From the NCBI GenBank assembly GCA_015680685.1, contig MNCI01037917.1, positions 80,305-144,304 of the forward strand: a stretch of DNA of 64,000 nt, read 5' to 3'. The notes beneath the pieces are model-generated. The model saw only the letters and a program-made list of their open reading frames with translations, was not told where the DNA came from and searched no databases. A program made the translations under genes and the position numbers. The DNA comes from Gnetum montanum (Eukaryota > Streptophyta > Gnetopsida > Gnetales > Gnetaceae). The first letter of the stretch is position 1; the number at the start of each line of letters is the position of its first letter. Below, one piece after another: positions 22,092-32,999 of the stretch.

Positions 22092-23301
22092 TATAAAATA
22101 ATATTTACACATTTATAGCTTTCATTCTATGATATTTTTTTAGAAATGTGTTGAGGGATGTCAATTGATTCTAAAAACTAATCGATCCATAGTAACTTAT
22201 GTTATAAATAACATCTTTCAAATTTTTATAAGAAAACTTTAAAAAATGCATTAATAAGTAGGAAAATTACAAAATCAAATCATGGGTCCTTAGTAAAACT
22301 TCCTTAATCTTACAAAATTTGACCTTAAGTTCTAAGTAGGTTTTTTGTAAGTGATCAACATAACATACAAGAAAATTTAATAGCAATGTGGGCCGTACAC
22401 AAAAGACTTACATGGCTGAAGATCCAAGTATAGTTGGCAGCAACTATTAGTAGGCATGACAAGTGCACATCCAAAAAATGGAAACCCATGCCAACATTAA
22501 ATTAGAGGAAAAGGATGAAATGGAAGCACTATTATGCATTGGTAAGGGTAGTAGTAGTATTCTCCTTTAGCAAGAAGGTTGTCGACACAAAGACATCTAA
22601 ATTAAACCAATCATCGTCCCCAAGATTGACAAACTACAATTCATGATATCGAGTGTAGGTAGAAGCATCCTTTGGCAAAATCATCATGATGCCCTATGAT
22701 GATCTATACATGTCAAAAGATCCTACCATCATTGAATATGCAAACTTGCTTGACATGACATCATTTGGCCATCAATTCTTGGGACGAAGATGCAAGATGG
22801 ATGGAATTAGGTGCAGCAAGTGGATTAGGATGAGTAACTAGGCTATTTAGGTGTGGGTGAACGGTGGAGGATTAAATTCACCATTATTAGGGATGTCTAT
22901 ATGGGAGTCAATAGTAGTATTTTGAGTACGGTGATAGTCATGGTACGCATGTGAGAACAACATCCATTAGAGTTATGGAAGAATAAAATGACTAGAACAA
23001 CCTTGGTCTTAGAAGAGGCCAAGCTAGAGCATTCTATTAGCAAGCTAAAGTATGCATCCCTGGTGGAAAGCTAGGTAGTTGAGGATGAGATGGTCAAAGC
23101 CCAAGAGACACAGAAATGATGCCTAAGTATTAGTAGTATGCATCCCTGGTGGATAGATCCAAGATCTATAGTGGGGTTAAGAAAGGCAGGGGCGTATAAA
23201 TGTGAAGGCTACTTTTATGAGAAACTCTTTAAGGCTTTGTCATCCATTAACATATGTCTTTGCTTATTGGCAAATCTAGAGTTTGCCAACAAGTGTGGGA
23301 T
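22092..23301 (+). pseudogene. Unidentified coding relic with coiled-coil-like segment
   Basis: No known domain is seen. A plus-strand reading at about 22850..23110 gives LELWKNKMTRTTLVLEEAKL and then EHSISKLKYASLVES with K/E heptad character. It is followed by a 63-codon frame at 23138..23329. It could be a fragment of a mobile-element ORF. The strand is uncertain because the minus strand also has long stop-poor stretches. Confidence 0.25.
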
Positions 23302-23306
23302 CTTGT

Positions 23307-26206
23307 TGTTGTCACATAAGACCATTTAATAGAGTAGTAACAGAATATGCCTCTAGTTTGTAGAGAAAATTATTGGAGTTAGTCATGTTGATGATGTACT
23401 AGTTTTGCTTACTTATTAATGTACAAAAAGGATATTTAAATTATGTGGTATGATAATGCATTGCTTAGCTTATAGTTATTTTTAGTTTAATACTAAAAAA
23501 ATTAAGAAAAGAATTGAAGATTTAAAGGGGGAGTTGACATGTTCATATTGTTTATGTTCTAGAAGTTCAAGAGTTCAAGAAACGGAGGTCAAAATCTATG
23601 ATTAATTTACATAAAGTATATCGGTTGGTTTTCCAATCTTTCACTCAAATTTGTGATATCAAATTTTTGAAGTGGCAAAGAAAAAAGTACAGGCTCTGCG
23701 GGGTGACAGAACCCACAACGAAGGGAGAACCACGTTGAGGGCAAGGTTGTCTACGGAAACAAAACTAAACTAACACCCAAATTCAAGCCCAAAATTGATC
23801 CCAGTTGCAAGGGTTATTTAAAAAAAAAACGACAAAGAAACAAGGACAAAACCAAAGAAAAATAATTAATAAAACAATGTATGCAAACAAGATCGAAATC
23901 AAGAGAGGGTCCTTGGGCCACTCTATGGCTTCCAAGTTAAGAACGTCAACGTCATTAACATCCCTAAGAAAACAAAGAAAAAGCACCGTAGTATCATCAA
24001 CCCTAACTGTGACAGCGAGAAGCAAAATGCCGTTTTTGCAGGAACTCCTCCGTTGGTAACAGCGCTGCAATCTCAGCATCAATAACATAATCTACCTCAG
24101 CATTGAAAACAAACCCTAGCATCCTCATCAAAAACAACATGACTATTTTATATGCAGAGCACAGCCAAAAGCCTTGGCATAGCTCCACCTACTCATTTTC
24201 AGTGCAAACCCCCATGCAAACCCCCACAGAATAGCGTCATTGATGGCAAGTACACACTCGGTAACACGTACTGGCACAAAAGAATACCGATGAGTCCGAA
24301 CACCATCACCGCAAAAGGTAGAACATCGTGTACAATGCTCCTGATATCTCACTCCCACTATGCCAAGACAATGAAGGTAGCAATGACACGTGACCTCCTT
24401 CGGTTAGATCAAGCCAGAACCAACGCTAGAGCCAACGCTGATGTCGACGGCTGTTGTTCCAATGAAACCGTTGCCGAAAATGGAGATGACATGATCTGAA
24501 GCTAACGGCAACCGGCTTGTTCCAGGCATGAGACGTAGCTGCAGCCACTCATCTTGCTTTCATGTACGCACGCACGACCTCTTTTGCGTGTTGGAAGGAT
24601 TAGTCACCATTCAAGTAAGAAAAAAATTTTCAGGAAAAGAGGGCCAAAGCAATGGATGATAGAATCATCAAAATAATAAAAAATACAAGAAGTAAGGTTT
24701 CAGAGAAGTAGGCGTTATACGCAATGGATACGGTTATTTTGAAAAACATTTCCTTTAACTTTTGTGCCAAACCATAACATGAATACATTTTCAAAATCAA
24801 TTAATTGGGGCTTGGTAAGGGAAGATTTACCATTGAAGAAGTAAAGGAGGAAATTTACAGACATGTGGTAAACATACTTTTATTTTCTACAAATTTGTAA
24901 CTTCCTAGGAAGCTATAACTTGATCCCCTAGATATTTGTAAGGATGTAAGACACTTGTCAACTATGGCTAGATTTTCTCATAACCTCCCTAGGAATAAAT
25001 TATCTAGATATTTGTTATTCACCTTAAACTCTCATGATTATTGTAACTACCTTAAAGGCTTCAAGGGTAAAATCAAGAGGATGTATATATATTTTAAAGG
25101 GGGAATTGGAAAATACTTAGAAAAATATTGAATATTGTAAAGCATGGCTTGTTAAAGACATAAATTTAGCTACTCTCTTAATCCTATGAGTTCTTTTCTT
25201 CCCATGTTGTTTTAGTTGCTTAGCTAATAGGTTAGATAACATCTTGACATTTAATTTTTGGATTTTTTTTCTAGGTTTATTTTATAGCTTTGTTTTTGTG
25301 CAATGTTAGGCTTCTATTAAGATTTGCCATAAAAGAGCTTATGTTGTTGAAAAGCCTCTAGAGCAATTTAATAGTAATGTCTTAATGAAATTGCCTATTT
25401 TGAGCATACAAAATCTAGGAAAATCTTTGGTGTTTTGAGATGACTAAAATAGCTTCATTGTTTTAAAGTGTATTGTCTTAGTATTTCAATCCTGAAATTG
25501 TCAAATTTTTTAAGGCTCTATTGAATGTAATTCTTGACAACTATTAACTAGCCAAAATAGAAGCTCATACTTTGTTGTTTATGAAGCATTTTTGGTAGTG
25601 TAATAAGATTGTCCTTTGCAAAATTGCTTGTTGAGCTCATAGGGTTTGGAAAATTTGTAGTTAGATTCAATTAGAATAGCTTTATTGTGAAGTGTTTCCT
25701 CATGTCAATTTATCTTACTTGAATGTTTGAGATATCACACAAATCTGCTTTCTTTTCAATTCTCTTTCTAAGTCCATTGAATCTCACTCTTTTTCTAATT
25801 TTCTTATGGAACTTTCTCTTTGGGGGAAATTAGGAGTAGATTGGTAGAATTGTGTTCAAACATTTTTGTGAAATTTCATTTGGTACAAGTAACATACTAT
25901 AAGAACTATATAGATTAAGTGATTGGACAAAATGGAAACTTTCAAAAACTCACAATATTTGATAAAGTTAGCTGAATTTCTTTATGATAGCCAATTATAG
26001 TTTCTTACACAACCCAACTCTCAACATTCACAATAGCAAATACATACTCATATAACCACTGAGTCTATTTGGAGGTATTTGGGCCTTGGTGTTGCCAGAG
26101 ACCAACAATCACGTAAACCCTATTAGAAGAACACCATCATTTCCCATGATCCCAGGTCACAAGACTAGAGGCCCCAATTGTTGGTGGTTCCAAACAATTG
26201 CCAATA
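23307..26206 (+). repeat. 5' LTR of element T
   Basis: 2900 bases. A segment at about 23880..24560 is visibly richer in GC and CpG than the rest. Compared with the 3' LTR it lacks the TATATAAG box: only ccttaaaggcttcaagg remains where the other copy has an insertion with TATATAAG. It ends ccaata, where the other copy has ccaaca. Confidence 0.9.
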
Positions 26207-26375
26207 ATTCTTTTGGTGCTAGAAAGAGGGTAATTTGTCACCTAAGTTCTTAAGACTGATAGCCCTAGCATGCCAATGGTTCTTGTGGTGCTAAAAGGAG
26301 GGTAATTTGTCATCTCTAAGTTTATAAGCTTGATGGTCTCAGCACACCAATAATTCTTTGTTGCTAGGAGGGTTT
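26201..26375 (+). repeat. Triplicated LTR end / primer-binding-site junction of element T
   Basis: Units start at 26201, 26273 and 26347, each with ccaat(a/g)(a/g)ttctt followed by ggtgcta or ttgcta and then aggaggg or aaagaggg. The first unit straddles the LTR end. The PBS-like part, tttggtgctagaaagagg, is not assigned to a tRNA here. Confidence 0.7.
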
Positions 26376-26389
26376 GAAAAGTAGATACT

Positions 26390-27776
26390 ATTTTGGGTTC
26401 ATGACCAAACAGACTAATAGTTTGGAAGATTTCAAAGGTTCCAAAGACATTATTGATTATAATATTGATTATTCATCAAAAGAAGAATAGAAGAAAGTTT
26501 TTGAGTTTGGAACAAGTATTAGAGTAAAGACCAGAAGGATAAGAAGATCACCCCTTCTTTCTAGTTTATCAATCTGTAAGAGAAAGTCAAAGAAATATAA
26601 GAGTTCAACAATCAAAAGGAATTCTAATAGGATGGCAAATCCTTGACAAAGAGTTACATCATTAGGGTTTCAAAACTACAATGAGATTCCTAAAGTAGTT
26701 TATCAATATTTGTCTAAACCTTTTATTCTTGGAAAAGCTTACTTGGCTGAAGAGTATATTCACCTATTTTAGTTATCTTTAGATCATGTAAATATACAAC
26801 ATCAAGACCAAACTTGTAGTTTATTTGTGGAAAATTTAAAGGATATGGCTCAAATTTGGTATTCAAACTTGCCAAGAGTATCACAAGTTAGGATGATATG
26901 AAAAGTCTTTTTTTGGCCCAGTTTGCCAATCAATTAGATCAATAACAAGTATACTATGGGTTAGTACAAGCTAAGCAAGGAGTTAAAGAGTCAATTAGAG
27001 ATCTCAATATTAAGTTTCAATGAATTTGTGGGCTCTTTCAAAGACAATATAGATCATCAGATGAAATACTGAAAGATACTTATCTTAAGGTTGTAAATCC
27101 CAATATTTCAATTTGGTTAATGAGAACTCCAAACTTGCTAACATTGAATGACTACTATAGTGAAGCTATACAATTAGAAAAAAAAATGAACTTGAATAAT
27201 GAAGAGATTATCACAACTCAAAAAAGAAAAGAGAAGGTGATGGTTCCTATACAAGATTTTGCTCAACTTAAAGCATTACCCAGGGCATCTCGTATTAAGG
27301 TAGAGCAAGAGTCTAAAAGCAAAGAATATGTAAAGGAACAATTAATGAAAGATTTATCCAAAAAAATAGTGAAACTAGAGAAATCTTTGGCAAAATTTAA
27401 AATCAAGGAAGAAAAGAAAAATAGAAAACATAAACATCAAGATGCTAAGTTAGTAGAAGATGAGGATGAAAGTCATGTTGCTATGTCTAACTTCCTTGAT
27501 ATTGAATTAGATAATGAGTTATCTAGTGTTTATTACGCAAATAAATCTTCTAACAATGTATCTAGTGATACCTCTTCCCTATTAAGTTCTAAAGAGGATA
27601 TATCGTCAGATGAAGAGTGTAATAACAATGAAGAAGATGGATATAATATGCAATCAAAAAAAAGATTAACTACTTCCAAGCCTCCAAATGTTATTCTTGA
27701 CCCATCTACTAAGAGAAAGGTTTTTAAACCAAGTAGAAGAGAGAAAAATAAAAGTAAAGAAGATCAAGTAGAATAA
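26390..27776 (+). pseudogene. gag relic of element T
   Basis: Decayed frames read LFVENLKDMAQIWYSNLPRV, then after a frameshift QAKQGVKESIRDLNIKFQ. This is the standard retrotransposon gag pattern (A..WY..L...S; KQ....ESI.DF..RF). The last part is an open frame of 218 codons (27120..27776), rich in Lys, Glu and Ser, ending in a basic tail RREKNKSKEDQVE. No CCHC knuckle is seen. Confidence 0.75.
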
Positions 27777-27969
27777 AGTACTCAAAATCAATCTTTTAAT
27801 AAATGGATGAAAAAACTAGAGTTTTATGGAGATGGAGAATATGATTTGATTGAAGATCATAAACATGTCAAGGCCAACATTAGTATATATCAATTATTAC
27901 AGATAGGAGATTAGCAAAGAAAAGCTTTAGAGCTTATTAAAGGTAAAAGGAAAGTTGGAGAATTAGAAT

Positions 27970-28172
27970 TAAGCTATGTGTCTAACATTGATAAGATCTC
28001 AAAAACTAGTTATAGTTCTACTCTTGATAAGGAAGATCCTCCTTTCATTTTGATAATGAAGTTAAAGTATAAATATCTTCACAATTGTTTGGTTGATTCT
28101 GGAGCTACCTCTACCATTATGCTATTGACTATATGGAAAAAACTTGGTTTGATTCTTAAAAAATCTATATAA
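27970..28172 (+). pseudogene. Aspartic protease fragment of element T
   Basis: The frame 27978..28172 contains LHNCLVDSGATSTIM with an intact DSGAT retropepsin triad and the hydrophobic flap-side context KLGL. It stops after 64 codons. The rest of the protease, RT and integrase are absent. Confidence 0.75.
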
Positions 28173-28539
28173 AAAAAAGATCATTCAAGTGGACAAAAGC
28201 AGAGTGAAAATTGTGGGTCAGTTACCCAATGTTCTATTAGAAATCACTTCTAAACCTTGTGTAAAAAGTAGAGTAACTATTTAAGTGGTAGATATCCCGA
28301 ATTCACAATCTTTTATTTAGTAAAAGTTGGAGTAAAAATTTCTCAGGTTACATATCAATAGATTACTCACATAAGTGGCTACCTTGAAAAGGGGAACCAA
28401 ATCAAATATATATCTACAATGAACCTTTGATGAATGAAAATATTACTTCAAATGGAAAGAATAAAGTCATTGATACAAGAGCTTGTGAAATCAAAATTTG
28501 CACACTTCAAGAATTTGATTACTTGAAGTTAAAAGAATA

Positions 28540-28700
28540 TCAAGATAAGAGCAAGTGAAAACTATACTTTGATGGTTCTTGTAACTCCAAAGGTGCAAGA
28601 GTTGAAGTAGTTCTAGTAAAAGATGATTCTGCAAAAATATTCAAAGCAATTCATCTATCTTTCCTTTCTACTAATAGAATAGTTTGTGTAAAAATTTGTT
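28540..28700 (+). pseudogene. RNase H fragment of element T
   Basis: The reading LYFDGSCNSKGARVEVVLVK, then a TNR-like end, matches the first strand and following turn of the RNase H domain common in plant Ty3 elements (first catalytic Asp in FDGS). It breaks off before the second catalytic residue. It shows that a pol once lay between the protease and this point. Confidence 0.65.
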
Positions 28701-28861
28701 TGTATAGTTCCTAAGTTTTGTCAGGAATGAGGGTTTTATTCCATTAAATCTTAAGTTTGATGGAAGTCTTCCTCAAAAAAGATTTCTATTTTTCCTATGT
28801 AAAAAAATTGTTTCTAATAAAATTACTTTATAAGCTAATGTGCAAAAATGGAGGTGAGAAA

Positions 28862-31800
28862 TATTGTAACATAAGACCATTTAATGGAGCAATAATAGAA
28901 TATGCCTTTGGTTTGTAAAGAAAATTATTGGAGTTGATCATGTTGATGATGTACAAGTTTTGCTTACTTATTAATGTACAAAAAAGAGATTTAAATTATG
29001 TGGTATGATAATGCATTGCTTAGCTTACAGTTATTTTTAGTTTAATGCTAAAAAAATTAAGAAAAGAATTGAAGATTTAAACAAGCAAAGGGATAAAGGG
29101 ACATGTTCATATCGTTTATGTTCTGCAAGTTCAAGAGTTCAGGAAATGGAGGCCAAAAATCTCTGATTAATTTACGTAAAGTATGTCTATTGATTTTCCA
29201 ATCTTTCACTCAAATCTGCGGCATGCACAGGAAGGCCTAGGTGAGCTACAAGGCCAAGAAAAATTAATGTTGTGGTATTAAATTTTTGAAGTGGCCGACG
29301 ACAAGGAAGTGCAAGCTCTCAAATCTGCGGCATGCACAGGAAGGCCTAGGTGAGCTACAAGGCAAGAAAAATTAATGTTTGTGGTATTAAATTTTTGAAG
29401 TGGCAAAGGACAAGGGAAGTGCAAGCTCTGACTGAGAACCCGCAACAAAGGGAGAACCGTGTTGAGGGCAGGGTTGTCTGCAGAAAAAAAAAACAAAAAA
29501 AAACCCAAATTCAAGCCCAAAACTGATCACAGTTGTAGGCGTTATTTTAGAAAAAAAAAAAAAACAATGATGAAACAAGGGCAAAACCAAAGAAAAACAA
29601 TTAATAAAACAATGTATGCAAACAAGATCGAAATCAAGAGAGGCTCCTGGAGCTACTCTATGGCTTCCAAGTTAAAAGAACATCAACGTCATTAACATCC
29701 CTAAGAAAATAAAGAAAAACCACCACAGTTTCATCAGCCCTAACTGTGACGGCGGAAAGCAAAGTGTTGTTTTTGCAGGAACTCCGTCGGTAACGGTGCT
29801 ACAATCTCTGTGACGGCGGAAAGCAAAGTGTTGTTTTTGCAGGAACTCCGTTGGTAACGGTGCTACAATCTCAGCGTCAGCAACATAATCTGCCTCAACA
29901 TTAGAAACAAACCCTAGCATCGTCATAAATAATAACATGACTATTTTATGTACAGAGCATCTAATTTTAGCTTATTTCCTAGTAGCCAAAAGCCTTGGTA
30001 CAGCTCGTCCTACTCATTTTCAGTGCAAACCCCTTACAGAATAGTGCCATTGATGGCAAGTACACACCCGGTAACACGAATTGGCACAGGAGAACACCGA
30101 CGAGTTTGAACATCGTCATCGCAAAAGATAGAGCACCGCATACAACGCTCCCGATATCTCACTTCCACCCTGCCAACAAGATGAAGGTAGCAGTGACATG
30201 TGACCTCCTTCAGTTAGATAAAGCCAGAACCAACGCCAAAGCCAACGCTGATGCCGATGCCTGTTGTTCCAATGAAACTGTTGCCAAAAATGGAGACGGC
30301 ATGATCTAAAGCTGATGGCAACCAGCTTGTTCCAAGCGTGAGACGCAACTGCAACCACTCATCTTGCTTTCATGTACGCACGACCTCTCTTGCATGATGC
30401 AAGTATTAGTCACCATTCAAGCAAGAAATTTTTTTTTTTGGAAAAGAGGGCCAGAGCAATGGATGATAGAATCACCAAAATAATAAAAAATACAAGCAGC
30501 AAGGTTTCAGAGTGGTGGACGTGGATTTTCAAAATCAATTAATACGGGCTGATATTTTATATACTTTGACCTCAACGATATACATATAAGTAAAAAAAGA
30601 TTTACTATTGAAGAAGAAAAGGAGAAATTTTATGTATATGTGGTAACCATACCTTTATTTTCTACAAATTTTTAACTTTCTATAAAATTTATAACTTTCT
30701 AGGGAAGCTATAACTTGATCCCTAGATATTAGTAACGATGTAAGACACTTGCAAACTATGGCTAGATTTTCTCATAACTTCCTATAGAAGTTATAACTTC
30801 TTAAGATAGTTATGAATAAATCATCTAGATATTTGTTACTCGCCTTAACCTCTCATGATTATTATAACTACCCTAAGGCTATTATATAAGGCTTCAAGGG
30901 TAGAATTGAGAGGATATATATATATTTTTTAAGGGGGAATTGGAAGATACTTAGACGAATATTGAAGATTGTAAAGCAATGCTTGCTAAAGACAAAAATT
31001 CAGCTACTTTGTTAATCTTGTGACTTCTTTTCTTCTCATTTTTTTTAGTTGCTTAGCTAATAGTTTAGATAGTATCATGCTTGGCATCTAATTTTGAGTT
31101 TTTTCTATGTTGCTTTTATATCTTTGTTTTTGCGCAATATTAGACTTCTATTAAGATTTGCCATACAAGAGCTTATGTTGTTGAAACACCTCTAGAGAAA
31201 TTTAATAGCAATGTCTTAATGAAATTGCCTATTTTGAGCATAGTGAATTTAGGAAAATCTTTGGTATTTTGTGATGACTAAAATAGCTTCATTATTTAAA
31301 AGTGTATTGCCTTGGTATTTCAATCTTGAAATTGTCAAATTTTTTGAAGGCTCTGTTAAATGCAATTCTTGACAACTATTAACTATCCAAAATAGAAGCT
31401 CATGCTTTGTCATTTACAAAGAATTTTTGGTAGTGCAATGAGATTGTCATTTATGAAATTGTTTGTTGAGCTCATAGGGTTTGGACAATTCATAGTTAGA
31501 TTGAATTGGAATAGCTTCATTGCGAAGTGTTTCCTCATGTCCATTTATCCTGCTTAAATGTTTGAGATATCACACAAATCTGCTTTCTTTCCTTTCCTCT
31601 TTCTAAGTTCATTGAATCTTGCTCTATTTCTAGTTTTCTTGTGGAACTTTCTCTATAGGGAAAATTAGAAGTAGATTGGCAGAATTGTGCTTAAACATTT
31701 TTGTGAAATTTTATTTGTTACAAGTAACATACTATAAGAACTATATAGACTAAGTTATTGGACAAAATGAGAACCTTTAACAACTCATAGTATTTGACAA

Positions 31801-32061
31801 AGTTAGCTGAATATCTTTTATGATAGCTAATTTCAGTTTCATATGCAACCCAACCATCTCAACATTTACAATAGCAGACACATACTCATGATTAGTTTAT
31901 TTCATAACCATTGAGTCTACTTGGAGGTATTTGGGCCTTGGTGTTGCTAGAGACCAGTAAGCACCTAAACCCTATTAGAAGAACACCTTTGTTTCCCATG
32001 ACTCCAAAGTCACAAGACCCAAAGGCCCCCAAATGTTGGCAGTCCCAAATAGTCACCAACA
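28862..32061 (+). repeat. 3' LTR of element T
   Basis: 3200 bases, about 300 longer than the 5' copy. Two tandem duplications account for part of this. One is a 109-base unit (29211..29319, repeated 29320..29430). The other is a 64-base unit (29744..29807, repeated 29808..29871). Outside them the two LTRs align throughout with many point differences, so the insertion is not recent. Confidence 0.9.
30883..30890 (+). promoter_or_regulatory. TATA box of the element T 3' LTR
   Basis: TATATAAG lies in the middle of the LTR, shortly before gcttcaaggg, in a place where the 5' LTR has lost it. Confidence 0.5.
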
Positions 32062-32066
32062 CTTGT

Positions 32067-32700
32067 CCACATGCTTTAGAGCTTGAATCTGATCATTCTC
32101 CATGAAGTCAACCTTGATTAGTCCTTGAGCCCTAGCCACAATCTCAGGTAGGTTCATTTGCATGAAAATATTTAGGTTATCTATGCATGGATGCTGAATA
32201 CAATAGTTAAGCATGTATGCAAATAAGACTAGCATGTTCAAGAGTGGCCCTTCTTTTATGCTTCAAATCACCCTAATATGTTCACCAAGGAGTTAAACTA
32301 ATATAGTTGGTAAAACATGAATTGACAAATCACATGTCTAGTGAATAACCATGGCTCAAAAAAATCATTGAGCTTGATGCTTCCTTTATGAATTCTTGGG
32401 TGGGAACTTTTCTAAAGAATTCATTTATGATGTTTGATCTTGTAGAAGGTTCCTATAGATAGGGTTCACCATCGAGAGGCAACCTAGTAATTCTTGAAAT
32501 CTCCTCCACCGTGATGAAGACCTTCTTATTGTTCACCATGAAGTTTTAGCCATTTCATGTACACACAAACATGGTAAGCACACTAAAGAATGGGAGCATG
32601 AAAATTTTAAAGAACTACTCCCAATCCCACTAATAGAAGGTGTGCTAGGCCTAGAATGTGCACATGTCAACAATATCAATGGATTCACATTGAATCACTT
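32067..32700 (-). pseudogene. Mobile-element ORF relic interrupted by element T
   Basis: The minus strand reads LPFFSVLTMFVCT, then NFMVNNKKVFITVEEISRI, TRLPLDGEPYL and, after a frameshift, LFAYMLNYCIQHPCIDNLNI and FMQMNLPEIVARAQGLIK. 'VTVEEISRITGLPxxGE' followed by a LN..I.H..I region is typical of the plant transposon-associated ORFs found beside Athila-type pol and in plant mobile domain proteins. Which family it belongs to cannot be settled by eye. Element T cut it at 32062. Confidence 0.45.
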
Positions 32701-32990
32701 ATCAGGCCATCAAATGATAGGTGATGTCAAACTTACAAGTGATAGAACTACAACATAGAGTAAAGGAGAAAATGCATTAAGCAAGAGCATTAGGTTTTGT
32801 ATGTAAAGCATCCTTAAATAAAATTTTTTTAATGTTTTCAAAGATCCCAATAACTAATAACATATATTACAACCACATGACATCCTCTACCAAGCGTATC
32901 TACATGCATATCATGTAAAAGATTTGGTGTGATGAGGCTAAGATTTTGAATTTGAGCATTGAGCATGAGGAGGTAAGGGTATTGATTAAA
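32701..32990. other. Unassigned spacer
   Basis: Nothing recognisable lies between the ORF relic and the LINE. Confidence 0.35.
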
Positions 32991-32999
32991 TAGACTAGG

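Larger units (their letters stand above)
23307..32061 (+). mobile_element. Element T: non-autonomous LTR retrotransposon with ~3 kb LTRs, TSD cttgt
   Basis: Two long direct repeats (23307..26206 and 28862..32061) flank a 2.65 kb interior. The expected ends TGTTG...CAACA are seen as TGTTGT in the left copy and ACCAACA in the right. Each copy has one terminal transition. Perfect cttgt duplications lie at 23302..23306 and 32062..32066. The interior has gag, a protease fragment and a short RNase H fragment but no RT or integrase. A purine-rich aaaaatggaggtgagaaa just before the right LTR is the polypurine tract. The LYFDGS-type RNase H and the gag suggest a Ty3/gypsy Tat-like source, but this is a different family from elements A to D. 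Confidence 0.9.

Noticed and set aside
23805-24499. Basic and mixed frames in the element T LTR as genes
   Set aside because: They lie inside an LTR, have no recognisable domain, and the copy in the other LTR does not keep the same full frames. Kept only as a finding about composition.
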